Below are positions 1-11,708 of a stretch of DNA of 64,000 bases, one piece after another. The stretch's first letter is position 1. Each line of letters starts with the position of its first letter. The notes beneath the pieces were generated by a model. That model searched no databases. It was given only the letters and a program-made list of their open reading frames with translations, and was not told the origin of the DNA. Source of the DNA: Flaveria trinervia (Eukaryota; Streptophyta; Magnoliopsida; Asterales; Asteraceae); contig CM046442.1 in the NCBI GenBank assembly GCA_025506515.1, positions 12,801,406 to 12,865,405 of the forward strand. Direction: 5' to 3'. The translations under genes and the position numbers were made by a program.

Positions 1-714
1 AGTCAATGTAATGTTTTGGTTTGTAAACCGAACGTTACATTCGAAACATCTTGTTATTTTGACTTGTTTCTTCATTGATTTTGTTTCCTTGAATCTTAAA
101 CTCTTTATCGCATTTCTCTTAATGACCTTTGAAAATCTTTCTAAACATCTTTTCCTCAAAACCGCACTTACCCTGAAAACCTATTACAACGATGCTCTCA
201 TTCTAAATTGAACCTTTAATCTTAACAAAAAAAAAGAAAAATGATCCTCGTATCAACATTAAACTAATGAAACTTTGAAAACCTCAACGAAATAGTAAAT
301 AAGAGTTGATCATTTAAGAACCCTGTTAAAGTTATTTGTTTAAGCTCTTATGAAATCCATATTCCATCCAAAAGCATCTTAAACTTATCTCCGAGCCTCG
401 TGTCACACTAATACTTAGTGTTTTCCGCGTGACAACACCTTCCGAATGTCTTGAACCATTTAGATACAAACGTTTATCAATTGAACTTTCTAGATTAATA
501 ATCTTGTACCCTTTGGCAAAGAACACATGGAATTGTGAATTAAGAAACTTAACCAACTTAAGTCTATCAAAATGTCATAACTAAACTTGTTGAATTTAAA
601 TGTTTTCAAGAGTGCCCGTGGAAACATGAAACCGAATCCAAGTCTCCTCATATCTTTGAAATTAGTCCCCATGTGACTAAATTTCGGGACGAAATTTCTT
701 AAAGTAGGGGAGAC
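1..714 (+). mobile_element. 3' tail of a Ty3/Gypsy element (internal region)
   Basis: This is AT-rich DNA with no intact reading frame. From about 610 to 703 a plus-strand frame weakly resembles the tail of a chromovirus polyprotein: a W-x-H-E-x-E stretch, then P-H-I-F, then F-R-D-E-I-S. A purine-rich tract (701-714) follows and abuts the LTR that starts at 715, as a polypurine tract should. The rest of the element lies left of the window. The LTR boundary is well supported and the coding resemblance is weak. In 1-600 I see nothing else. Confidence 0.55.
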
Positions 715-3577
715 TGTAGCATCTGTCATTTTTCCAAGTTAAAAACTGGATTTTTAAGTTCTATTATAAAATTATTATAATAATTGTAATGTGTCAAATG
801 TATTAAATTTGTAATTTTATAATGTGAAGTATTCATTTGTTAATTATCTAAATAACTTGTGATAATTTTTGTTTTTTTAGTAATTCTTTCTCATAAAGTT
901 ATAAAATGAATAAAGATTTATGAGTAAATATAAATTTATTATTTACAATAAATAATCAAGTTATAATGTTATAAAATTTAACAAATTATTAATTTGGATT
1001 ATTATTCAAATGAGTGTTATAAAGATTAGGGTTGAATGTGTAATTTTTAAAAACCAAATTAAAAGTTTTACATAAGATAATAACATCCAAAAACCACAGG
1101 GACCAAGGTGTAACTTTCCCAAACCAAAACCTTTCCCCCACCGTCGGCCTCTCTGTCCTCCGGCGACTCCTCCGGCGACCACCTCGCACCCGACATGCTC
1201 ATTTTAGACATTTAAATCGATTGTTAACTCTCGAACATCAGTTTTGAACCTATGATTCGTCTAAATTAAAGTTTAATCGAGCAATTCAATTCTGTGCTCT
1301 CGACCGAACCTACAATTGAAAACCCAAATCAGTTTCGTCTTAATAACCAATCAATTGTCTAATTAATACATCCATAAACGTATAATCAATCAATTAGAAT
1401 GAAAGAACAAGGTTAATTTCAGTTGAAACCGTAGGTTAAACATAGAATCATACTCGAAATAACCGAATCAAACTCATAACCCGTTCATAGCGAAATCGAG
1501 CAAATCTTTACTAATAAACAGAGGGCTTTTGCTTATCATCGACTTTCGAATCTACCTGCAAAGCCAATTTGAATAACAACAACGTTTACACCTTGAATCT
1601 GTATCCACGTAGTCGCGATTGCTCTTGCCATCGTCTTCATCAAACCCGAACTCAATCACGTAAGTTTCACTCATCTACACACTCGATTTCACTTAGGGAT
1701 CAAAAGCCCTAAGTTGGATTCCGTTAACAACTTCGAATTCGTGTTCAATTTGGATCAAATCAAGTTAGGGTTTATGTGAAATTGGGGGATTTCGAAACTG
1801 GTGTTTTTAAACATTTTAAAAGGAACTTTATAACACAAATGGGATTTAGCCCGACCGGTAATCATGACTCATCATAGGCATGAGGTCCCGGGTTCGAACC
1901 GGGCCTCTACCAACCTTTTTTATTTAATTATTATTTATTTATTTTACATTTCTTTTATTCTGAAAACTATTATTATACTAATTAATCTAAATAAAAATTA
2001 TTTTGCTAACTAAAATATTCCTGAAATTATTAAACTAAATTTTTGAAAGGTTTTAAAAACTTATGTTTTTTTATTTTATTTAATTACTTTGTAAAAGGTA
2101 GCAAAGATAATATTATTAGTTATTTTATGTAACAAAGATAATAAAACTATATTGGTTCAAATGTAGATTATTTTAACGTTATAAACCTACATGTTTTAAA
2201 TAAATAATTATTGAAATAGTTATTTTAATAGTTATTTAAATAATTAATTATTTATTTATACATTTAAACATGTTATATATAATTAGTCAATAATGTATTC
2301 TTTAAAATTTTATTTGTGTTTTTTTTAGATCACTTTCTATTATACGTTATTTTAAAGTCTCGATAATAAATCATATAAATCATTTTAAAAGCTTGATATT
2401 AAATAGTACACTTTACTGTTATTATATGAATTTTATGATAAATCATTTAAAAGTTTAAAACTCTATAAAATAATTTTAAATAATTTTAAAGTCATTTAAT
2501 AAGCATGCAATTAATCATCTTTGTCAAGTTTTAAATAGTTAATTATTAAATTAATTTCTTTTCACACATTATACTTAATTTTTATTAAATCAATAAAATA
2601 AATTATTGAATCATTTTAATCATTCTTGGATTTAATTGATTTATGTTATCTTTATTAAATCAAAACGTACACGATTTATTATTTCATTTAACTATTTAAA
2701 CCCCAAATTTACAATTGAAACCCCAGTTCACGTCTTATTGTTAATCCTATTATCGAACTTAATCTTGGAACCTATAAATTTAGGCATACTGTAAGAGAAA
2801 TCGTTGGAGCCTCGTTTGTTTTTTCTTGTCATCACCTTATATATATATATATATATAATGTGAGTTTCCTTATTCCTTTTTACATTTTTCACACTATTGG
2901 GGTGAAACATGATACTTATACATCATACACTTATAAACGTTTGAGACTTGTAAAGCACTTGCAATTCATCTTTATATTTTGTCATGGTTATTTGTGTGTT
3001 GTAAGTGATTATATGAGATACATAGTTTGTTTACAATCATTAACTATTGCTAGCCTGACGACGTCTTAGATCTTTGGGCCTGACAAGCCTATTTGGTGCT
3101 AAAGTCGATGTATTGCCGACTCCTGATGACATATGCTTGTTCATCATGGGAACCAAATACATTTAGCCAATCTTATATACTTGTAATCAAGTCGAGGTTT
3201 GGTTGTAACGATATGTGTTCTATAACCTTACTAACTTATAACCTATGACATGAATTGCTACTTGTAACTTTGTTATTATTATGTATGAAAACCTTGGAAA
3301 CTCACCAGCTATTTTTAGTTGACCTTTTATTTTCATCATGTTTCAAGTTTGATGCTTGAAGATCTTCTTGTGCTCATATAGGACTTGGACCTAGACTAAT
3401 TAAAAGACTTATGCTTTTTGTTGTATCTTGATTGTTATGTTATTATTTTAATTGCGTTGTAATGTTTATTGAATAATGATATTTAATAATATTCCAACTT
3501 AATTAGTTCCACGTGCTATGAGCAATCGTCTCCCATTCGTCCGCCCCGATGATTCCGCCGTCGGTCGGGGTGTGACA
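715..3577 (+). mobile_element. Long 3' LTR of a Ty3/Gypsy element
   Basis: This block starts TGTAGCATCTGTC directly after a purine-rich tract and ends GGGGTGTGACA, so it has TG...CA ends and is 2863 bp long. Long LTRs of this size fit Tekay-like chromoviruses. It contains a TA microsatellite (about 2839-2857) and a tRNA-like insertion (1848-1916). The segment around 2860-3110 is clearly related to 52670-52920, including a shared stretch that reads TTAACTATTGCTAGCCTG. The 5' LTR is outside the window, so LTR identity and the target site cannot be judged. Confidence 0.7.
1848..1916 (+). repeat. tRNA-like (SINE head or tRNA pseudogene)
   Basis: A perfect T-arm is visible: stem CCCGG/CCGGG around the loop GTTCGAA (about 1887-1903). 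It contains a canonical B box, GGTTCGAACC (1891-1900). An A-box-like TAGCCCGACCGG sits at 1847-1858, at ordinary tRNA spacing. A CAT triplet lies in the would-be anticodon region, and T6 follows as a possible Pol III terminator. The acceptor stem does not pair convincingly, so this is not a normal tRNA gene. It lies inside the Gypsy LTR and has no counterpart in the related LTR at 51045. Confidence 0.5.
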
Positions 3578-3895
3578 ACATACGCCACCCAACCTGGATC
3601 AGATGGAAACAGATATTCCAACGGCCCACTATTCTTCATAAGAGGAGGTTCCGTCAGCGCACAGTTGGTTGCACTCGGGCCCAGGCCAATCATTTACACT
3701 GTGGTTCTACACCGACAAGCTCCAAAGACTATGCACCATGATGCATCATATGCACCACCACAAACCTTTAGAGCCCAAATTAACCTCTCCAGTTCCTTGA
3801 GTCAAACCTCTTCCTCAAAGGCTACAAACGACTACTAGTATCCGATCAATGATTCCATTCAAACCCTCTTTAATGCCCCCACTCGGGTCACAAAC
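3578..3895 (+). repeat. 318-bp direct repeat, copy 1
   Basis: This copy starts at the base after the Gypsy LTR end and matches 4045-4362 over its full 318 bp, about 95% by eye, at an offset of 467 bp. One plus frame is open through most of the repeat, but here it is closed by TAG at 3836-3838, where copy 2 has CAG. I do not recognise the peptide. It could be a fragment of a gene exon or simply repetitive DNA. Confidence 0.8.
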
Positions 3896-4044
3896 TCAAG
3901 TTAGTTAGGAATGAGATCACGTTAAAAATCTGGGAGTTGAGATTGATCGAGAACTCAAACATGTTCTAGTCAAGAGAACAAGAGCTAACAGTTCATGTCT
4001 ACAAGTTAATATTTGCGTCGGTCTGCTACTCTTGTTAAGTCAGC

Positions 4045-4362
4045 ACATACGCCACCCAACCTGGATCGGATGGAAACAAATATTCCAACGGCCCACTACT
4101 CTTCATAAGAGGAGGAACCGTCAGCGCACAGTTGGTTGCACTCGGGCCCGGGCCAATCATTTACACCGTGGATCTACACCGACAACCTCCAAAGACTATG
4201 CACCGTGATGCATCATATGCACCACCACAAACCGTTAGGGTCCAAATTAACCTCTCCAGTTCCTTGAGTCAAACCTCTTCCTCAAAGGCTACAAACAACT
4301 ACCAGTACCCGATCAATGATTCCATTCAAACCCTCTTTAATGCCCCCACTCGGGTCACAAAC
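4045..4362 (+). repeat. 318-bp direct repeat, copy 2
   Basis: This is the second copy of the repeat, ending about 160 bp before the MTP start codon. One frame is open from 4039 to 4389 without an ATG near its start, so it is not a convincing gene. Just after the repeat, a 15-base string ATCCTCAAACGATTT (from about 4363) recurs inside MTP exon 1 (from about 4546). The segment probably includes promoter or 5' UTR sequence of the MTP gene. Confidence 0.8.
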
Positions 4363-4520
4363 ATCCTCAAACGATTTCAGTTAAAATAAAAAGTAAGAAG
4401 ATGTTAAAGGCGAAAACAACCATCAGCAACAAGCTATTCCAAAGATGAACTTTGGGAGAACATTTCAGACCCTTTTCTCCTTCAAACTCATCTGACTGAT
4501 CATCCACTTCAACAAACAAA

Positions 4521-7500
4521 ATGGGATTCAGATACTTCAACACAATCATCCTCAAACGATTTCACAAATCATCAGCAACATCAATTCAATCATCACTCAC
4601 TCACAAAAACCTCTTTCGCCCTTCGATTCCTCAATTGTCCGATCGATCATCTATCGTGTACCCTGAAAACCCTAGCTTATGGATCTCCAAGAGGTCGCAT
4701 GTAGGTCACTCTCACCACCACCATGATCAAACCAGTAAAGAGGGCGAGAGGATATTCAGGCTTGGATTGGCCGCTGATGTCGGATTAACCGCCGGTAAAG
4801 CATTGGCCGGGTATTTGTCCGGCAGCACCGCCATCATCGCCGATGCTGCACATTCTCTGTCAGATGTGGTAGTTTTTTAAATAGTTAATCATCACTGATT
4901 AATCTTTACATCTTTAGGCGTTGGCAACTAATGTGAGGTTTACAGATTATATAGACTCTCTTTTTCATTAGACTAGTCTTTTGGGTTGAGTTTTCTTGTT
5001 TGATACGTAACATACTGTTAGTTTTGACATCGATTTATTAACTTCCAAGTAGGTAATCATATTGAATTATGTTGCAGATTTATACACTGAACTTTGTTTT
5101 GCTGTAGTGTTTCAGATTTGTATAATCTGAAATGTATATGAAGGTTGAGTATATAGTGAGCACTTTGTGTTATTCTGGATCATATGTATTTGGTTCATTG
5201 CAATGTTTATTTGTATGATTAGTAAGAAAGACAGTCCCAGTGAAAGGCAGTGATGTAAGCTTTTGGGAATATTAGTTGTTGAGATTTTGTGTAAGTGCTG
5301 TGACACATGAAGTGGTAGTGGTTTGATGGTTGATTCAGCTGTAAATGTATATGAACATGAATATCGATCAATTTTGTACATGATTTTGTTAAGCTTTTTG
5401 ACACTGTTGGAATAAATGAGCTTATTAAAATATGCATATTGTACAGGTTTTAAGTGGTGTTGCATTGCTGTCGTTTAGAGCTTCAAGGATTCCGAAGGAT
5501 AAAGAACACCCATATGGTCACTTTTGATTTGTACCGACTCTCTTCTCCTTTGATTTGATAATTAGTTTGCTGATCTGTGTTTGACTAAATGTGTTGTTAA
5601 GTGAAACTGCCATGAAACTTTGTTGAACGATGAGTCGATGATATTTCTTGTTCTTACAATTTCAGATTATTTGGGATCACCTACATAAGTTACTTGCTTT
5701 ATAAACTATGATTCTTATATTAGACAACTTTTAGATTCTGTTTTTGTCAACTGTAAATTGGAATTTAATTTTTTAAATTAGAATGTGAATGTGGCATGCT
5801 TCATGCTTTATACCCATTTATGTCATGATTACCATGCTAGGTGTGGGATTTGAATAATCAAAAAAATCTGATTGACATAGCTTAAATGACATCATGCTGA
5901 GATTTATCTAGCTAAATTTCAAACTAACTTCAGGGCATGGCAAGTTTGAGACTTTGGGTGCACTTGGTATTTCTGGTGTCCTTTTGTTATCTGCTGGAGG
6001 TATTGCATGGCATGCTTTGGATGTTTTAATGGTATAACCCTCATTTTTGCTTTTACAATTAGCATGTGAATGTCGCCGCATTTTATTTCACAACTAATAC
6101 TGACTATAATCCTCCTGCAGGGGGTAATGTCAGCAGCTTCTGATATAGCTAATCAACCATTGCCACATCAGCATGCTCACAATCACAGCCATCATCATGG
6201 GATTGATATGAATCACCCAATTCTAGCTTTGAATACAACTTTAGCTGCGATTGCTGTTAAAGAAGGGTACCTGATAAATCAATGCTTTTTCTATATTTAC
6301 CTTTCTATAGCTCTTCATCTTCATCTCACATTATCCTCATTAACCAAGTCTATTTAACTGCACCATTAGATTCATATGCGTAGTTATGTTTATGTTATGA
6401 TTTATATTTCAGATTGTATTGGATAACAAAAAGGGCAGGAGAAAGGACAGGTAGTGGATTGATGAAAGCAAATGCATGGCATCATCGTGCAGATGCTATT
6501 TCATCACTTGTTGCTCTTATTGGAGTTGGTACGAATCATCAAGACATCAATACACCTTTACTTTGGAAAATATGTACTAAATTTATATGTTCAAATGCAG
6601 GTGGATCTATTCTTGGTGTGAGGTTTCTGGATCCCCTTGCTGGACTTGTTGTCTCAGGCATGATCCTAAAGGCTGGACTTCAAACTGGGTATCAGAGGTA
6701 AATTACCAATTTGTCCTCTGTTGCTTTCTTTCTGATCTTGATGTAGAAATCTATATTTCTTCTTAAAATTGAAACTAACACCTATAACTTACATTTATAG
6801 TTAATATTTTATGCCCATTGAAATCCATTTTTGGAAGTAATATCACACATTTTTGCACCAACATTTTGTTTCATTGATAATTCTGTTTCCTGTCTAACAT
6901 GAATTCCGTGCAAAATTTTAATATAATACTCGCATTTGTTACTAAAACGGTGAACTTCCTATATTTTTTATCCAGCATCTTGGAACTGGTGGATGCTGCA
7001 ATACCATCACATCAATTGGACCCATCAGAAAGACAGTACTACAAGTGAAAGGAGTGGAGGCAAGTTTATACATTAATTTCCTAATGAGCTGTATGTTGCT
7101 TGCTATAGGTTTAGTAACAGGTCAAGGCGGGTAGTTTTTTCATACAAATCTGAATGGGTTGGGTTGATCCAATACACTTTGTCTGAATCTTTTAAACTTT
7201 CTATAGCCAATTATGCATGTCAAATTGATTAAAAGAGTATATTATCTCAATATTGATATGATAAAAAGTCACAGGGTTGCAGACACCTTAGGGGAAGGAA
7301 AGCTGGTTCATCTATATATCTTGATGTAAAGATTAAGGTAACTTATCTTTATAATTTATGAAAACCATTTTGCATACACTACTGCTTGATATCTGCTTAC
7401 ATGATGGCAATTTTTTATATTTAATTTTTGCAGGTTGATCCATTTTGTAGTATAAGTGTAGCACATCAAATTGGTGAAAGTGTTCGTTACCAGATCCAGA

Positions 7501-8373
7501 ATTCTCATCCTGAAGTTTCTGAAGTCTTCATACAATTAGGTATTCGCTCATCCCTAGAGTTAAGTTAAATAGCTTCCATCATTAAAGAGTACCTGAATAA
7601 TTCTGTTTTGTTGCCTCGCTTTCTAGAGCCTGCCACTAAGCAAGATGTTAAAGACGACTCAAACAATTAGTGTTGGAAGATAATGAGATTGAAGAAGTTG
7701 TTACCAAGTTGCTGCCTAAGATGTTTTCTGAGGTACATTATCCTGCTTTGATTACAAACTAACAAACATACCCAATATTCCTTCCTTGATTACAAAATAA
7801 TTAAATAAATTCATATATCGCCCGTAAAACTTGGTATAATATCACATTTACTAAACAAAAAAAATAATATCATTTATACCAAATCTCAAATTTATGACTT
7901 TTATACCCTTCCTTGAAACCTGGCATTAGGATACGAGAAATTCGAGTGTAAGAAAGAAAAAGAACAATAATGTTCATGTTATTAGTTGATCTAACAAAGT
8001 GGGTAGATATGAAATTTGCAGTATCTTGAACACGTATATATTAATTCGGTAAATATGCAAGTTTTTATGAGTACATATGGAATCACCACTCACAAGAAAT
8101 ATATGTTGGCAGAAAACAATTATTAAGCGTGTACAAAAGCGAAACCTGCAAGACAAGTTTTTGCTTGAAGTTGAAGTCTCCATGCCAGTTGATGACTTGA
8201 ATAGGAGGTAACTGAACTATTTAATATTTTCCATTTTATAAATGCTTATTAGTGATGAGTTTGTGGTTGGTTTTGTTAGTGGTGAACTCAAAGTTCCAGC
8301 AGAATACAGGAGCCTTGATGTGCAAGTAAACATTTCAAAGAGTCTGCAAGAATGGCAACATAAAGAACGATGA
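4521..8373 (+). CDS. MTP6: Cation diffusion facilitator, metal tolerance protein MTP6/MTPC1 type
   Basis: Probable proton-coupled divalent metal (Fe/Mn/Zn-type) efflux transporter. Twelve exons: 4521-4868, 5447-5516, 5934-6031, 6121-6266, 6413-6528, 6601-6697, 6976-7059, 7275-7337, 7434-7539, 7627-7732, 8113-8207, 8280-8373. The N-terminus (about 1-55) is basic and hydroxyl-rich, like an organelle transit peptide. A His-rich patch (HSHHHH, near 60) follows, then the TM2 metal-site motif DAAHSLSD (about 108-115). A second His-rich loop (HAHNHSHHH) lies in exon 4, and the TM5 motif HHRAD is near 244-248. The cytoplasmic C-terminal domain is in exons 7-12. The start has good context (AAAATGG). 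All introns are GT-AG except intron 7, which is GC-AG. Exon 7 (near 7018-7025) and exon 10 (near 7660-7670, creating TAG at 7668) each appear to lack one base. Allowing for this gives about 474 residues, normal for the family. Either a recent pseudogene or two assembly errors. Confidence 0.88.
7060..7274 (+). other. GC-AG intron (intron 7 of the MTP6-like gene)
   Basis: Exon 7 ends GTG GAG and is followed by GCAAGT, the standard strong context for a GC donor (AG|GCAAGT). The acceptor is CACAG at 7270-7274, and the next exon begins GGT TGC AGA CAC. Phase 0 on both sides keeps the conserved V-E-G-C-R-H-L-R-G-R run intact. No GT donor nearby preserves the frame. Confidence 0.8.
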
Positions 8374-10073
8374 AAGATCAATCCACTAGAATTTAGAAAA
8401 TCTTTTGATTTGTAGATTGTAATCACAGCCAGATGGATGAGAACAGATTGAGAATAACTTTGATTACAGATATAAATGTGATACTCTATAGAGGGGTATA
8501 CAAAATAAGCATATATGGATACATACGTATACGGCGTATACATAAGGCCCTATATGGCCGTATATGAGTACAACACAGCAGAATTTATATTGACATGTGT
8601 TTGGCCGTTTTACGTTACTTTTTACCACCTGCAACATCTATCTATATATCATATTAAGCTCTCGTAATCAACAAAATGCTATCAATAGTTGTTTGGGAGC
8701 AGATTGATTTCGCTTGATAAGTTGGGTATGTACTGTTAGGAACACCTTTTGGATGTTTATCAAGGTATGAAACTCTTAATCCAAAGAACGGATCCAGATA
8801 GGGATTTTGTTAGAAAAGCTAAATGCAAATGTAAAAAATTATGAAGTCGGTTAGCTACTGGTTAAGATAAGTTCCTCTAAACCTTTAAAATTGGATGTGT
8901 GTTCTTAAACAATTTGTTTCAAATGCTTGCTAGCGTCTTATGCTAAATATCAAACAATACCCATTCTTAGTATGAATGGCCGATGTAAACTCTAGACAAA
9001 CATTGTATAAACAAGGTGTATATATATTTAGCCCACATGCAGAAGTGCTAGATGGATTTTTGAGTTTACAATAGGTTGTGTATAATTACTTGAAGAAACT
9101 TGTGTTGAAAATGCTTTTAAAAGATTTCTAGAACTAGGTGTGGATGAACTCACTAATCTAAGTTTACTCGTAAAACATTTTGGGCACATATTCTAAATAC
9201 TATGTGATACAGATTTTGAAAGAGATTAATGGCTTTTGGGGCTAGTGACAATAAAGATCAATGTTTTCAAGACCGGATCGGATATCAAATTAGTTGTCTT
9301 GCTGGTTTATTGGTCAGACCGGTCAAACTAATCAGACCGGATCTAAGAAACCAGATGAAATAATAAATATATATATATATAAAACTTATAATGAGTTTGA
9401 AACATGAAAAAAGGGTCAAACATTGATTTAGGGTTCTCTGTTTAAACCTGTCCGACCGCAAATTACCATTTTCAAATTCAATCACAAACTCGCTTCCAAT
9501 CAGGCAGTTTCATTCATCCTAAAAGAACCAAGGTGGTTTGGACGGTTCACCTCACCAAATACCGGTTGTACCGGCCGATTCTATCCAGGTGTGAGAACAT
9601 TGAGACCATCTCCGATAAAAAATAGATGATGTGAATAAAAGAGAAACTAATTTAAAGAAAATAAGTTTGGTTGATGTTAACTTTTTGAATGTTAGTGGGA
9701 AATATAAGGGGGTGAAGAGGGTATTTTTTGTCAATTATGAAAAAAGATGATGTAGAGGATAGATGATGGGTTAAATAGATATTTTAACTACTTATTTCAC
9801 AACTTGTAAATAATTACCAATAAAAAATCCTAACCATTAATTATTAAACCATTAAAAGTACTAAACCATTTAACATTAATATATCATTTAATTATTTGAA
9901 AACAAATATCTAACCAATTCAAATAATATATCTTAACTATTTAAAAGTAAATGTTTTAACCCTTTAGACATTTGCTCACAAAACAAAAAAAACTCATTAA
10001 ATGCTAAACTATGATCAGTCTCCCTAAACAGCCACATATTGGGGATACACCGATAGAGATCATGCAGATTTAA
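8374..10073. other. Intergenic: MTP 3' region and repeat-like DNA
   Basis: The first 250 bp is probably the MTP 3' UTR. A dyad-rich patch with GTATAC words lies near 8525-8570. The stretch 9262-9600 is studded with ACCGG/CCGGT words at both ends and looks like a small non-autonomous transposon, but I could not define inverted termini. A short AT microsatellite is at about 9366-9380. No coding sequence is recognised. Confidence 0.5.
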
Positions 10074-11708
10074 TGATTAGATTCCCAAATGGCGGAAATG
10101 GATTATGTCTATCCTCTCTGCTAGCCGAGCTTCGGTCCTTGTCAACGGCTCTCCCACCCAAGAATTCTCATGTTATCAGGGCTTACGTCAAGGGGATCCA
10201 TTATCCCCTTTTTCTATTTATCATTGCCATGGAGGCCCTCTCGGGTATAATCAAAAAGGCATGCTCGGTAGGCATTTACAATGGAATTCGCATCTCTAAT
10301 GGTCCAACTTTATCTCATTTTCTTTTCGCCGACGATGTGATGTTCATTGGAGAGTGGACAGATTCAAATGCAATAAATCTGCAACGCATTTTAAGGTGCT
10401 TCTTTTTAGCTTCTGGACTTAAGATTAATCTTTCCAAAAGCAGTCTTTATGGTGTTGGTGTGCAGGATCATGAGTCCAAGCATATGGCATCAATTCTCCA
10501 TTGTAACAAATGTTCATTCCCTTTCAAATACTTAGGAATGTCTGTTGGGGCTAATATGAACTTATGTAAGAATTGGAAGCCCATCCTTGAGACTTTCCAA
10601 AATCGTCTTTCAATCTGGAAAGCAAAAAACTTATCATACGGGGTAGATTAACATTGATTAAATCGGTTCTCAACTCTCTACCCACATACTACTTCTCCTT
10701 ATATAAAGCCCCATCCCAAGTTATTAATAAGTTGGAGCAACTGAGAAGAACTTTTTTTGGGGGGGATCTGTGGAAAACTCAAAGATAAATTAGGTGGCCT
10801 GGAATCAAGTAACAAAACCAAAAGAATACGGCGATCTTGGCATTGGTATGCTAAGAGAATCCAATTTGTCAATGCTCGCAAAATGGTGGTGGAGATTTAA
10901 AGAGGAAAAAAGTGGGTTGTGGAGAAAAGTAATTTGGTCCATCCACCATAATTCAAGATCATGGTCTCCCTTTCCGGTTAAGTTGTCCATGCCGGGACCT
11001 TGGAAACAAATTATAAAAATCTCTAAGGATTTCTCGCAGTTTGATATCAACCTTGCATTATCAATCAAAGGGGTGCCTGATCACGGGACGGGAATATTGT
11101 TTTGGATAGACTATTGGATTGATCAGATGCCATTATATTTACTTTTCCCAGCCTTGTTTTCCATTGAAAGATTCAAACTTTGCTCAATTGCCAATAGAAT
11201 CCAAATGATTAATGGTGTTCACGTTATGACGTTTCACTAGAAACGAACCCCGTCTTCATGGTTAGAAATATCCGAGCTCAATCAACTATCTTCATTACTC
11301 GGGTCAGTATGTCTATCCACATCAATTGATAGATGGTCATGGGGCACTATTGGGGCTGAATCATTCTCCGTTAAGGCTATCAAACGATAAATTCAATCAA
11401 GGATTCCTGTTACACCGGACTCTGTCTTTTCTTGGAATAATTGGGTTCCGATAAAAGTTAATATCCTAGCATGGCGGGCTGATTTGGATCGTCTTCCGAC
11501 TAAAGTTTCATTGACACCTAAATTGGTAAACGTTGCTTTCCCCTTCTGCAGCTTTTGTGGGGATTGTGAAGAGACCTCAGACCATCTCTTCTTTGGTTGT
11601 GGTGCTGTTAGGATCATATTTCCCAATGGTGTAGTATCTCTGATCTATACATTTTTGTGGTTAGAGATACTATTAATATTCATAAGCATTTTCCTGGATG
11701 AAAATTGA
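10074..11708 (+). mobile_element. 5'-truncated LINE (non-LTR retrotransposon) with reverse transcriptase remnant
   Basis: The frames read in order as the second half of a plant LINE ORF2. An RT region has Y-Q-G-L-R-Q-G-D-P-L-S-P (about 10160-10200). It then shifts frame into the F-A-D-D catalytic motif (about 10327) and K-I-N-L-S-K-S. A thumb region follows, then a zf-RVT domain (about 11400-11620) with C-S-F-C-G-D-C and D-H-L-F-F-G-C. The endonuclease and the first RT blocks are missing, which is typical 5' truncation. A frameshift near 10200, stops near 10650 and 11240 and others make it a dead copy. No clear poly(A) tail or target site was seen. Confidence 0.85.

Noticed and set aside
1848..1916. 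Functional tRNA gene
   Set aside because: The T-arm and B box are perfect, but the acceptor stem does not pair and the sequence lies inside an LTR.
3518..3838. Plus-strand open frame of about 100 codons across the LTR end and repeat copy 1
   Set aside because: It crosses the LTR boundary, has no recognised domain, and stops where copy 2 does not. It was treated as part of the direct repeat.
5112..5465. Minus-strand open frames opposite the MTP gene
   Set aside because: They lie in intron 1 and exon 2 of the MTP gene and resemble no protein.
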